Below are positions 1-6,000 of a stretch of DNA of 8,762 nt, in pieces. The stretch is from Actinoplanes liguriensis (GTDB lineage Bacteria > Actinomycetota > Actinomycetes > Mycobacteriales > Micromonosporaceae), in NCBI GenBank assembly GCA_000715855.1, contig KL571278.1, forward strand, positions 44,310-53,071, read 5' to 3'. The notes under the pieces are model-generated. The model did not search any database and was not told the DNA's origin. It saw nothing but the letters and a program-made list of their open reading frames with translations. The position numbers and the translations under genes were made by a program. Each line of letters begins with the position of its first letter. Within the stretch, counting starts at the first letter, position 1.

Positions 1-535
1 CCAGCCGCTCGGCCGCGGCCTCGACCGCGTCCGGGTGGGCCGGCCCGTCCGGGAAGAACCAGCCCTCGGTGTGCACGGTGAGGATCCGCTCGGCCAGGCC
101 CCGCACCGCGCCGGTGGTGGCCCGGACGAAAGCGCCGGCGAAGTCGTCGTTCGGCCCCGGGTACCAGGGCGTGAGCACCGCCAGATCGGCCGCGCCGGGC
201 CGCCGGCCGGTCACTCCGGCCGGCTCGGTCGCCACCTCGAGGTCGGGCCGGCGCCGGGCGACCGACCAGACCACCGGCATGGCCGCGGGATCCCCGGCGA
301 CCAGCAGCGCGCCGTGTGCCGGAGCGCCGGGGCCGGTCAGCAGCTGCTGGGCGGCGGCCGGGCCGGAGACCCGGGTCACCGTCACGCCGGGCACGTCCAG
401 ATCGGCCCAGGACGGGGTCGACGGCACGATCAGGCGCACGTCGGCGCCCTCCGCGGCCGCCTCGGCGGCGAGTTTCCGGGCGGCAGACCTGCGACGCTCA
501 CCGAACGCCAGATAGACGATCTGCCGATTACTCAT
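1..535 (-). CDS. Two-module GT4 glycosyltransferase, 5' part only
   Basis: The reading frame is open from ATG at 535 to the window start, giving 178 codons and no stop, so the C-terminal part lies outside. A good ribosome site (GAAGGG, 542-547) sits 6 nt before the ATG. Residues 1 to about 115 form a small alpha/beta module: a first strand (IVYLAFGERRRSA), a second strand (ADVRLIVPST), and the motif ALLVAGDPAAMPVVWSVA near 76-93. The same pattern occurs in the stand-alone proteins at 1780-2361 and 7190-7708. From about residue 117 a second domain begins with LAVLTPWYPG...FAGAFV, which closely matches the N-terminus of the glycosyltransferase at 5997-7193 (VTVVTPWYP...FRGAFV). It therefore looks like a helper module fused to a GT4 enzyme that would move a sugar from a nucleotide donor to an unknown acceptor in the cytoplasm. 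The donor-binding half is not visible, so activity cannot be judged. It is transcribed away from the epimerase gene. Confidence 0.8.
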   Translation of the reverse strand, partial: MSNRQIVYLAFGERRRSAARKLAAEAAAEGADVRLIVPSTPSWADLDVPGVTVTRVSGPAAAQQLLTGPGAPAHGALLVAGDPAAMPVVWSVARRRPDLEVATEPAGVTGRRPGAADLAVLTPWYPGPNDDFAGAFVRATTGAVRGLAERILTVHTEGWFFPDGPAHPDAVEAAAERL

Positions 536-553
536 GCGCAACCCTTCGTCGGC

Positions 554-579
554 CGTTCCCGGCGTCGTTTCCGGGAACG
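554..579. promoter_or_regulatory. Inverted repeat in divergent spacer, candidate operator
   Basis: CGTTCCCGG (554-562) and CCGGGAACG (571-579) are perfect 9-bp inverted arms separated by 8 nt. They lie in the 117-bp spacer between two divergent genes (starts at 535 and 653). The arm centres are 17 bp apart, which suits a dimeric regulator, but an RNA hairpin in the leader of the minus-strand gene is also possible. Possible -10 elements nearby are TAGGGT (607-612, plus) and TATCCT (589-584, minus). Neither has a convincing -35. Confidence 0.4.
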
Positions 580-652
580 CGGAAGGATAGCGAAACCGGC
601 AGCGGCTAGGGTATCGAGCGACCCCCAGAGCCAACCTGTGGAGAACACCATC

Positions 653-1720
653 ATGAAGGTCCTGAGCGTAGTCGGCGCTCGTCCCCAGCTGGTCAAGTTG
701 GCGCCGATCGCGGCCGCCTTCGCCGGCACCCCGCACGAGCATGTCATCGTGCACACCGGTCAGCACTACGACCACAACCTGTCCGACGTGTTCTTCTCCG
801 GCCTCGGCATTCCGGACCCGGATGTGCACCTGGGCGTCGGCTCCGGCAGCCACGGCGTGCAGACCGGCGCCGTGCTCAGCGCCATGGACCCGGTGCTCGA
901 GCGCGAGAAGCCGGACTGGGTGCTCGTCTACGGCGACACCAACTCCACCCTGGCCGGCGCGGTCTCCGCGGTGAAGCTGCACATCCCGGTCGCGCACCTG
1001 GAGGCCGGCCTGCGGTCGTTCAACCGGGCGATGCCCGAGGAGCACAACCGGGTGCTCACCGACCACGCGGCCGACCTGCTGCTGGCGCCGACCGAGGAGG
1101 CCGTGCGGCACCTGCGCGGTGAGGGCCTCGGCGAGCGCACCCAGCTGGTCGGCGACGTCATGGTCGACGTCTGCTACAAGGTCCGCGACGACGTGCTGGC
1201 CGGCCGCGGCCAGGCGCTGGAGCTGCCGGAGGGCATCGACCCCGCCCAGCCGTACCTGGTGGCCACCCTGCACCGGGCCGAGAACACCGACGACCCGGAG
1301 CGCCTCGCCGCCCTGGTCCTGTCTCTTATACTGCTGGCCCACCCGCGGCTGCTGGCCCGGGCCCAGTCACAGGGCCTCAAGCTGGCGCAGGGCGCGGTGC
1401 ACCCGGGCCAGCCGTTGCCGTACTCGGCGATGGTGGCCGCGGTGCTCGGCTCGGCCGGTGTGGTGACCGACTCGGGTGGCCTGCAGAAGGAGGCCTACCT
1501 GCTGGGCAAGCCGTGCACCACGCTGCGCACCGAGACCGAGTGGGTGGAGACCCTGGTCGACGGCTGGAACCACCTCGTGCCGAACCCGGCCGAGCTGGAC
1601 GGCGCCGCGTGGCGCGACCTGGCCACCCGCCCGACGCCGGCCTTCGAGCGCGGCGAGCCCTACGGTGACGGCCGCGCCGCGCACCGGGTCGTCGAGGTCC
1701 TGGCGGCGAACGTCCGCTGA
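653..1720 (+). CDS. wecB: UDP-N-acetylglucosamine 2-epimerase (non-hydrolysing), with an internal assembly scar
   Basis: This enzyme interconverts UDP-GlcNAc and UDP-ManNAc in the cytoplasm and so supplies ManNAc-type donors for wall or capsule glycans. The start is ATG at 653, with GGAGA at 640-644; the open frame upstream is the antisense of the neighbouring gene. The 355-residue product opens with the family signature VVGARPQLVKLAPI. It keeps the catalytic or binding residues known for E. coli WecB: Asp95 (YGDTNST), Glu117 (HLEAGLRS), Glu129/130 (MPEEHNR), His207 (TLHRAENTDD) and the UDP-binding VTDSGGLQKEA (271-281) with RTETEWVE (292-299). Between LAALV (218-222) and LLAHPRL (227-233) the protein reads LSLI, encoded by adapter sequence at 1319-1330. 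I estimate that about 6-8 native residues are missing there by comparison with the usual family layout. It ends at a strong terminator and faces the glycosyltransferase operon. The symbol wecB is by family; the gene could equally be called mnaA. Confidence 0.92.
   Translation: MKVLSVVGARPQLVKLAPIAAAFAGTPHEHVIVHTGQHYDHNLSDVFFSGLGIPDPDVHLGVGSGSHGVQTGAVLSAMDPVLEREKPDWVLVYGDTNSTLAGAVSAVKLHIPVAHLEAGLRSFNRAMPEEHNRVLTDHAADLLLAPTEEAVRHLRGEGLGERTQLVGDVMVDVCYKVRDDVLAGRGQALELPEGIDPAQPYLVATLHRAENTDDPERLAALVLSLILLAHPRLLARAQSQGLKLAQGAVHPGQPLPYSAMVAAVLGSAGVVTDSGGLQKEAYLLGKPCTTLRTETEWVETLVDGWNHLVPNPAELDGAAWRDLATRPTPAFERGEPYGDGRAAHRVVEVLAANVR
1319..1330 (+). other. Nextera/Tn5 mosaic-end remnant inside the epimerase gene
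   Basis: CTGTCTCTTATA equals the first 12 bases of the Nextera transposase adapter read-through (CTGTCTCTTATACACATCT). It encodes Leu-Ser-Leu-Ile with three consecutive codons (TCT CTT ATA) that are very rare in this GC-rich sequence. It falls where the epimerase family needs a longer helix and strand. The same string occurs at the right end of the window, which makes chance unlikely. It is best read as an assembly artefact where native bases were lost. Confidence 0.9.
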
Positions 1721-1726
1721 CCCGCT

Positions 1727-1773
1727 GACGAAAAGCGAGGGGGCGGCCGGCGGCCGCCCCCTCGTTCGTCTTT
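1727..1773. terminator. Bidirectional Rho-independent terminator
   Basis: CGAGGGGGCGGCC (1736-1748) and GGCCGCCCCCTCG (1752-1764) form a perfect 13-bp stem with a GGC loop. GACGAA (1727-1732) can extend the stem by pairing with TTCGTC (1765-1770). A TTT tract follows on the plus side (1771-1773). The AAAA at 1731-1734 gives a T-tract on the minus side. It sits between the convergent stops of the epimerase (1720) and the minus-strand operon (1780), so it can end both transcripts. Confidence 0.92.
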
Positions 1774-1779
1774 ACCGGG

Positions 1780-2361
1780 TCACTTCACCCAGGGCTTGCG
1801 GTCCAGCGCGGTGGTCGCCTTGACGCCCGGGAACAGCTTCGCGAGCCGCCACGCCATCGGAAGGACCGACGAGTCGGCGGCGACGATCCGGTCCGCGCCG
1901 GCCAGGTCGATGCTCCGCAGCGCCGCCTTCTTGGCCCGCGAGATCAGCAGGTATTTCCGGGCCCGGCGGAAGACCGGCCAGAAGATCCCGTAGTGGATGC
2001 CCCGCGACACGTACGACTGGCCACGCCGCACCTTGGTGGCGGCCTTGTCCAGCAGGACCAGGCGCTCGCCCTCGCGGGTCACCGAGCGGGTCTTGTGGAA
2101 GACCTTGCTCGGCAGGTCGAAGACCAACCGGCGCTCGACCCGGCGCAGCGGGTGGCCGTACATCTCGCTGTCGAACACGTGGTGAACGTTGACCAGGTCG
2201 TCCAGGTCGATGTCCTCCAGCGTCCGGCGCTCGACCACCAGCAGGTCGACGCGGACGCCGGCCTTGGTCAGGTCCTCGAGGTAGGCCTGGACCCGAGGGG
2301 TCAGCTTGTAGTTCAGGGTCAGCACCACCACGCGTGGCTGCTTCTCGGCCGGCTCAGCCAT
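1780..2361 (-). CDS. Orphan GT-B N-terminal half-domain protein (193 aa)
   Basis: No named family is recognised with certainty. The 193-residue product looks like only the acceptor-side half of a GT4 glycosyltransferase. It has a first strand and helix (RVVVLTLNYKLTPRVQAYLEDL, about 10-31), a second strand (VRVDLLVVERR, 36-46), a long strongly basic helical middle (about 70-150), then ADRIVAADSSVLPMAWRLA (156-174) and VKATTALDRKPW (180-191). Those last motifs align with DPDIIHANDFRMLAVGARAK and KLVWDAHE of the full enzyme at 4363-6000, and with the sister protein at 7190-7708. No donor-binding C-terminal domain follows: the gene ends at a real stop and then a terminator. ATG at 2361 is preceded by GGAGGTG (2372-2366), and the gene overlaps the upstream glycosyltransferase gene by 8 nt, so the two are probably made together. 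No signal peptide or clear membrane span is seen. It could be a helper subunit, a scaffold or a decayed enzyme. Confidence 0.8.
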   Translation of the reverse strand: MAEPAEKQPRVVVLTLNYKLTPRVQAYLEDLTKAGVRVDLLVVERRTLEDIDLDDLVNVHHVFDSEMYGHPLRRVERRLVFDLPSKVFHKTRSVTREGERLVLLDKAATKVRRGQSYVSRGIHYGIFWPVFRRARKYLLISRAKKAALRSIDLAGADRIVAADSSVLPMAWRLAKLFPGVKATTALDRKPWVK

Positions 2362-3733
2362 GGTTCACCTCCACGGCGGGGAGCGGCCGGCGCACCATGG
2401 CCCGGATCGCGTCCTCCAACGGGTCGAGCAGGATGTCCCGCTGGAAGCGGTCCGCGTACGCCCGGGCCTCGGCCTGCTGCTCCGGCGTGAGCGCGCGGGC
2501 CGCCCGGCCCGCCTCGACCATCGCCTTGGCGACCAGGCCCGGCTCCAGGCTGTCCGCGGTGAACCAGAGCGGGTAGCCCGCCAGCACCTCGCGGGCGGCG
2601 ATCTCCGGCGCGTGCACCGAGACGATCGGCTTGCCGGTCGCCATGTACTCGAAGATCTTGCCGGAGGTCACGTACTTACCGCCGGCGGCCAGGAAGACCA
2701 GGACGTCGTTGTGCTCGTAGACCCCGGCGACCTCGGTCTTGGAGACCGGGCCGCGCAGGCGCAGGCCATGGTCCGACTCCGCGGAGGGCTCGCCGTTCGG
2801 CTCCAGGCCCAGCAACGGCAGGAAGCTGGCGTGGCTGCCCTGGAAGAAGCCCAGGTGGCCGTGGATGTTGAGCTCGGCGCCGGCCAGCTCCGGGTACTCC
2901 CGGGCCTGGCGGAACGCCTCGGCCATCTCGACGACCGGCTGCTTTCCGGTGACCGTGCCGAGGTAGCCGAAGCGCAGCGGCCGGTCCTCGGCCGTCCCGC
3001 CGGCGGCCGGGCCGACGTCGAGCAGGTCCGGGTCCCAGCCGTTCGGGACGACCATCATCCGCTCGGCGGCCCTCGGGTACCGGTCGGCGTGCCAGGCGCG
3101 GAGCGCGTCGTTCACGAACACGGTGTGGCTCGAGTCGCCGATGATCCGCTGCTCCCAGCCCCAGGCCGGGTGCTTGGGCGGGAACGCCGGCTCGTCGCTG
3201 AACAGGTCCAGCGTCCAGGAGTCCCGGTAGTCCGCGACGTACGGGACGCCGGCCGCCTTGTGGATCTCCCACGCCGTGGCGAACGCGGCGAACGGGTTCC
3301 CGGTGGCGAGCACCGCGTCGAACGGCTCCCGGCCGTGCGCCTCGAGCGCCGTCGTCACGCAGTTGCGCGCCCAGGACACGTACGGCTCGGGGAAGTACCG
3401 TTCCTCGCGCCAGCGGTGCAGCTTCGTCGCGATGTCCGGCAGGGTGCCCTGCAGCCAGCCCATGCTGTGCAGGTCCTGGTTCCACCGGGTCAGGTCCAGC
3501 TCGGGGCGTTCCACGTGGATCCGCGGGTCGACGGTCTCGGAGAGCTTCTCGTCGACCGAGCCGATCACGTCGTAGAGGAAGCGCAGCGGCGCCGCGAGGA
3601 CCGTCACGTCCCAGCCCGCCGCGGCGAAGTGATTGGCGGTCGCGCGGGCCCGGTACACGCCACTGGCCCGCGACGGCGGGAAGTAGAAGGCGACGTAGAG
3701 CAGCCGCGGCGCCTTCGGTCTACTGAAAGTCAT
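2354..3733 (-). CDS. GT4-type glycosyltransferase (459 aa)
   Basis: This is a two-domain GT-B enzyme expected to transfer a sugar from a nucleotide donor to a growing glycan at the inner face of the membrane; donor and acceptor cannot be read from sequence. The N-terminal domain starts LLYVAFYFPPSRASGVYRAR (11-30), the typical glycine-loop entry of WbuB-like GT4 proteins, and continues with FDAVLATGNPFAAF (138-151) and VPYVADYRDSW (163-173). The C-terminal domain begins near LRFGYLGTVTGKQPVVEMAEAF (253-274) and contains DVLVFLA (343-349) and GKIFEYMATGKPIVSV (358-373), the donor-site helix region, here in the K-x-x-E-Y form rather than a classical EX7E. Length is normal for the family. ATG at 3733 has an excellent ribosome site (GGAGGAAGGG, starting about 10 nt upstream). 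It is the first gene of a two-gene operon; its stop codon lies inside the start of the next gene. Confidence 0.88.
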   Translation of the reverse strand: MTFSRPKAPRLLYVAFYFPPSRASGVYRARATANHFAAAGWDVTVLAAPLRFLYDVIGSVDEKLSETVDPRIHVERPELDLTRWNQDLHSMGWLQGTLPDIATKLHRWREERYFPEPYVSWARNCVTTALEAHGREPFDAVLATGNPFAAFATAWEIHKAAGVPYVADYRDSWTLDLFSDEPAFPPKHPAWGWEQRIIGDSSHTVFVNDALRAWHADRYPRAAERMMVVPNGWDPDLLDVGPAAGGTAEDRPLRFGYLGTVTGKQPVVEMAEAFRQAREYPELAGAELNIHGHLGFFQGSHASFLPLLGLEPNGEPSAESDHGLRLRGPVSKTEVAGVYEHNDVLVFLAAGGKYVTSGKIFEYMATGKPIVSVHAPEIAAREVLAGYPLWFTADSLEPGLVAKAMVEAGRAARALTPEQQAEARAYADRFQRDILLDPLEDAIRAMVRRPLPAVEVNHG

Positions 3734-3792
3734 ACCCTTCCTCCACGATCCGCTCCTTGACGATCCGGCCCGTCAGCCCGGACGGCGCGGCC

Positions 3793-3808
3793 TGTGATAA
3801 ACACCACA
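3793..3808. promoter_or_regulatory. CRP/GlxR-like binding box, candidate
   Basis: TGTGATAAACACCACA matches the CRP-family pattern TGTGA-N6-TCACA at nine of ten fixed positions. It lies 60 nt upstream of the minus-strand glycosyltransferase start (3733). Cyclic-nucleotide-responsive regulators of this type occur in actinobacteria. The match is by eye and one site alone is weak evidence. Confidence 0.3.
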
Positions 3809-3892
3809 TCATGAGCGTCGTTCTCGTTGATCCGACGGGCCTTTCCTCGTACGGCACGACGGCTGCCGGCTCCGCGAGCCAGGAACAGCACA

Positions 3893-3922
3893 TGCATAAA
3901 AAGTCCTTATCCGGCCTGTCCA
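3893..3922 (-). promoter_or_regulatory. Candidate promoter for the minus-strand operon
   Basis: On the minus strand TGGACA (3922-3917) lies 18 nt before TATGCA (3898-3893), in the most AT-rich part of the spacer. TGGACA fits the -35 consensus at five of six positions; the -10 is weak. It would give a leader of about 150 nt containing the CRP-like box. Confidence 0.28.
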
Positions 3923-4063
3923 GAGAGCGCCGAGTCGAAGCAGAGGCCTGGTGCCCACGCGCGACCGTGGCATAACCGTAGCGGTCGCCGGGTGGGGCGC
4001 GGGCGTACGCCCCGGCCAGGCCGACCGCGAAACCGTTCACAGAATCGCCGATCCGCGGCACCG

Positions 4064-4080
4064 GACGTGCCCGGCACGTC
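4064..4080. promoter_or_regulatory. 17-bp dyad, candidate operator
   Basis: GACGTGCC and GGCACGTC are perfect 8-bp inverted arms around a single central C. The one-base centre rules out a normal RNA hairpin, so a DNA-binding dimer site is the more natural reading. It sits about 290 bp upstream of the gene at 4363 and about 340 bp upstream of the gene starting at 3733. Confidence 0.4.
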
Positions 4081-4186
4081 GTCGATACCGACCGGCCCAC
4101 CGCCGTCCAACTCGACGCCGCCCGGAAGCCGTCACTCCTTCATCAACCACCCCAAGACGCCCGGTTACCGACGGTCACCATGGTCG

Positions 4187-4201
4187 CGTCACGACGTGAC
4201 G
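4187..4201. promoter_or_regulatory. 15-bp dyad, candidate operator
   Basis: CGTCACG and CGTGACG are perfect 7-bp inverted arms around a central A. Like the dyad at 4064-4080 it has a one-base centre and contains an ACGTG core. It lies 162 bp upstream of the start at 4363. The palindrome ACCATGGT (4177-4184) is immediately beside it. Confidence 0.4.
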
Positions 4202-4228
4202 ACTGCCACATCGGTCCCCTCCGGACGG

Positions 4229-4261
4229 CCGGAACAATGCCGATTTTCCGGGTCTCCGGAA
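4229..4261. promoter_or_regulatory. Cluster of three CCGGAA half-sites
   Basis: CCGGAA occurs at 4229-4234 and 4256-4261, with its complement TTCCGG at 4246-4251. The last two can form a 6-bp stem with a GTCT loop. This could be a regulator site just upstream of the promoter of the plus-strand operon, or simply a small hairpin. Confidence 0.25.
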
Positions 4262-4321
4262 CGGCCGCCACTGCCTTACGATGCGCCCGCCCTACTCCGC
4301 CGTGGCAGTGACCACGCGCGG

Positions 4322-4355
4322 TAGCATTCCCGCGTTATCGCGCCCCATCAGGAGG
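4322..4355 (+). promoter_or_regulatory. Possible -10 element and strong ribosome site before the 4363 gene
   Basis: TAGCAT (4322-4327) resembles an actinobacterial -10 box and would place a transcript start near 4334. No good -35 is visible at the right distance. AGGAGG (4350-4355) is a near-perfect ribosome site 7 nt before the ATG at 4363 and fixes that start. Confidence 0.4.
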
Positions 4356-4362
4356 ATCACCT

Positions 4363-6000
4363 ATGCCCGCCGATCACCCCTCGGCCAAGCGTGGCCGCGT
4401 CGTCATGCTCGTCGACAACGACGTGCGGGGCGATTCCCGGGTGCAGAAGGAAGCGCGGTCGATGGCCGCGGCCGGCTGGGAGGTCTTCCTGCTCGGCGAG
4501 CGCCGTGACTCACCGCTGGAGACCTGGGCGATCGGTGACGCCGAGGTCCGCCTCGTGCCGATGGGCGACAAGCTCTCCGTGGCGCCGACCGCGTGGCGCC
4601 GCACGATGCGCCGGCCGCTCGCATACCAGCCGGGCAAGGAGATGCCGTACCGCGTCGAGCTGATGAAGGCCCGGCACGCCGACCTCACCACCCGGTTCGC
4701 GCTGCTGAACGCGAAGCGCCGGGCCGGTGGCTCGGCCGCCGCGCACGCTCTGGGCAAGGCGGCGCTCCTGCCGGTCCGGGTCAACCACAAGGTGCTGGCC
4801 CTGTGGACGCGACTGCGGGCCCGCGAGACGGTCAAGCTGCGCGCGTCCCGCAAGGACAACAGCACGCTGCTCACCCGCGCGCCGATCTGGTTCTGGAAGA
4901 CCACCATGGGCAACCGGGCCTGGCGCCGGCTCGACCCGTCGCTGTGGCAGTGGGAGCTGGGCTTCCGCAGCACCATCGACCGGCTGGACCCGGACATCAT
5001 CCACGCCAACGACTTCCGGATGCTCGCCGTCGGCGCGCGCGCCAAGATCCGGGCCCAGGCCCGGGGCCGCGACACCAAGCTGGTCTGGGACGCCCACGAG
5101 TACACCCCCGGCCTGGTGCCCAAGCACAGCGCCCGCTGGCTGCCCGCGGTCACCGCCCACGAGGCCGAGTTCGTCCCGTTCGCCGATGCCGTGGTGACCG
5201 TGTCGCCGTCGCTCGCCGATCTCCTCAAGGAGGAGCACGGCCTGGCCACCCGGCCGGACGTCGTGATGAACGCGCCGGTCCAGGCCCCCGCCGCGGACGA
5301 GAGCGCGGCGGCGGTGCCCGACCTGCGTGCCGACTGCGGCATCGGGCCGGACGTTCCGCTGCTCGCCTACGTCGGCGGCATCACCCCGGTCCGGGGCGTC
5401 GACATCATCATCGACGCGCTGCCGCACCTGCCCGGCGTGCACGTCGCGATGGTCTCGATGCACCCCAACGGCAAGAACGCGCCGGTCGACAAGGCCCGGC
5501 TGCGGGCCGAGGAGCTGGGCGTCGCCGACCGGGTGCACATGCTGCCCTACGTTCCGCACTGGCAGGTGTCCGACTACCTCCAGTCCGCGAACGCGGCGGT
5601 CAGCCCCCTGCTGCACCTGCCCAACCACGAGATCGCGCTGAGCAACAAGTTCTTCGAGTACTCGCACGCGCGGCTGCCGCTGATCACCAGCGACATCCGG
5701 ACGATGGCCGAGATGGTGCGCTCCACCGGGCAGGGCGAGGTCTTCAAGGCGGAGGACCTGCAGGACTTCGTCCGCGTGACCAAGGCCGTCCTCGCCGACC
5801 CCGAGCGGTACCGCGCGGCCTACGACAAGGACGACCTGCTCAAGAGCTGGACCTGGGAGGCCCAGGCCACGGTGCTGGACCGGGTCTACACCGGGCTGGC
5901 GCCGGCCAAGGCCAAGACCAAGGCGGAGACCAAGGCCGAGGTCGCCGCTCCGGCCGCCGCGGAGCCTCCCGCCGTGCCGCTTCCGCAGGCCGCGCAGTGA
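4363..6000 (+). CDS. GT4-type glycosyltransferase with basic insert and charged tail (545 aa)
   Basis: This is a GT-B enzyme predicted to add a sugar to a lipid- or polymer-linked glycan; donor and acceptor are unknown. The N-terminal domain shows GRVVMLVDNDVRGDSRVQKE (11-30), AAGWEVFLLGERR (36-48), then a long Arg/Lys-rich helical insert (about 78-205) likely to touch the membrane or another protein, and LDPDIIHANDFRMLAVGARA (208-227) with LVWDAHEYTPG (240-250). The C-terminal donor domain has LLAYVGGITPVRGVDIIIDAL (333-353), HMLPYVPHW (392-400) and EIALSNKFFEYSHARLPLITS (423-443), the usual donor-site helix. Total length is greater than a typical 370-420 residue GT4 because of the insert and a low-complexity tail rich in Lys, Ala, Glu and Pro (about 514-545). 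It is the first gene of a three-gene run, and its stop overlaps the next start by 4 nt (GTGA). The start is fixed by AGGAGG at 4350-4355. Confidence 0.88.
   Translation: MPADHPSAKRGRVVMLVDNDVRGDSRVQKEARSMAAAGWEVFLLGERRDSPLETWAIGDAEVRLVPMGDKLSVAPTAWRRTMRRPLAYQPGKEMPYRVELMKARHADLTTRFALLNAKRRAGGSAAAHALGKAALLPVRVNHKVLALWTRLRARETVKLRASRKDNSTLLTRAPIWFWKTTMGNRAWRRLDPSLWQWELGFRSTIDRLDPDIIHANDFRMLAVGARAKIRAQARGRDTKLVWDAHEYTPGLVPKHSARWLPAVTAHEAEFVPFADAVVTVSPSLADLLKEEHGLATRPDVVMNAPVQAPAADESAAAVPDLRADCGIGPDVPLLAYVGGITPVRGVDIIIDALPHLPGVHVAMVSMHPNGKNAPVDKARLRAEELGVADRVHMLPYVPHWQVSDYLQSANAAVSPLLHLPNHEIALSNKFFEYSHARLPLITSDIRTMAEMVRSTGQGEVFKAEDLQDFVRVTKAVLADPERYRAAYDKDDLLKSWTWEAQATVLDRVYTGLAPAKAKTKAETKAEVAAPAAAEPPAVPLPQAAQ

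Larger units (their letters stand above)
3734..4362. other. 629-bp divergent intergenic control region
   Basis: No convincing gene is seen between the divergent glycosyltransferase genes. The base composition is visibly less GC-rich in places (for example 3793-3815 and 3885-3910) than the flanking coding DNA. It holds several short dyads, a CRP-like box and candidate promoters, listed separately. A perfect 12-bp palindrome, GGGCGTACGCCC (4001-4012), and a 7-bp hairpin, GCGACCG/CGGTCGC (3961-3967 with 3982-3988), are also present. Open frames here lack ribosome sites and recognisable protein character. Confidence 0.7.

Noticed and set aside
35..652. Long open frame upstream of and in frame with the epimerase ATG at 653
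   Set aside because: It is the antisense of the well-formed gene at 1-535; epimerase similarity starts exactly at 653, which has its own ribosome site.
1319..1330. Mosaic-end strings at 1319 and 8749 as ends of a real 7.4-kb Tn5-like transposon
   Set aside because: Both copies are in the same orientation, are partial, have no transposase or target duplication, and are identical to a library adapter.
2360..3760. 466-codon plus-strand open frame opposite the glycosyltransferase gene
   Set aside because: It is a GC-bias shadow of the minus-strand gene, rich in Arg, Gly, Val and His, with no motifs.
3811..3975. Small plus-strand frame beginning MSVVLVDPTGLSSYG
   Set aside because: The first residues resemble an enzyme N-terminus, but there is no ribosome site and the rest lacks structure. 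It may be a faint gene remnant at best.
3720..4100. 126-codon minus-strand frame ending in RIVKERIVEEGYDFQ just over the glycosyltransferase start
   Set aside because: The last residues look protein-like, but the rest does not, no ribosome site is seen, and it overlaps the start of a well-supported gene.
3827..4324. 165-codon plus-strand frame in the divergent spacer
   Set aside because: The composition is Pro/Arg/Ser-rich, with no ribosome site and no family resemblance; it fits random open frame in GC-rich DNA.
4510..5667. 385-codon minus-strand open frame opposite the 545-aa glycosyltransferase
   Set aside because: It is antisense of a gene with good motifs and ribosome site, and its own product has a biased composition.
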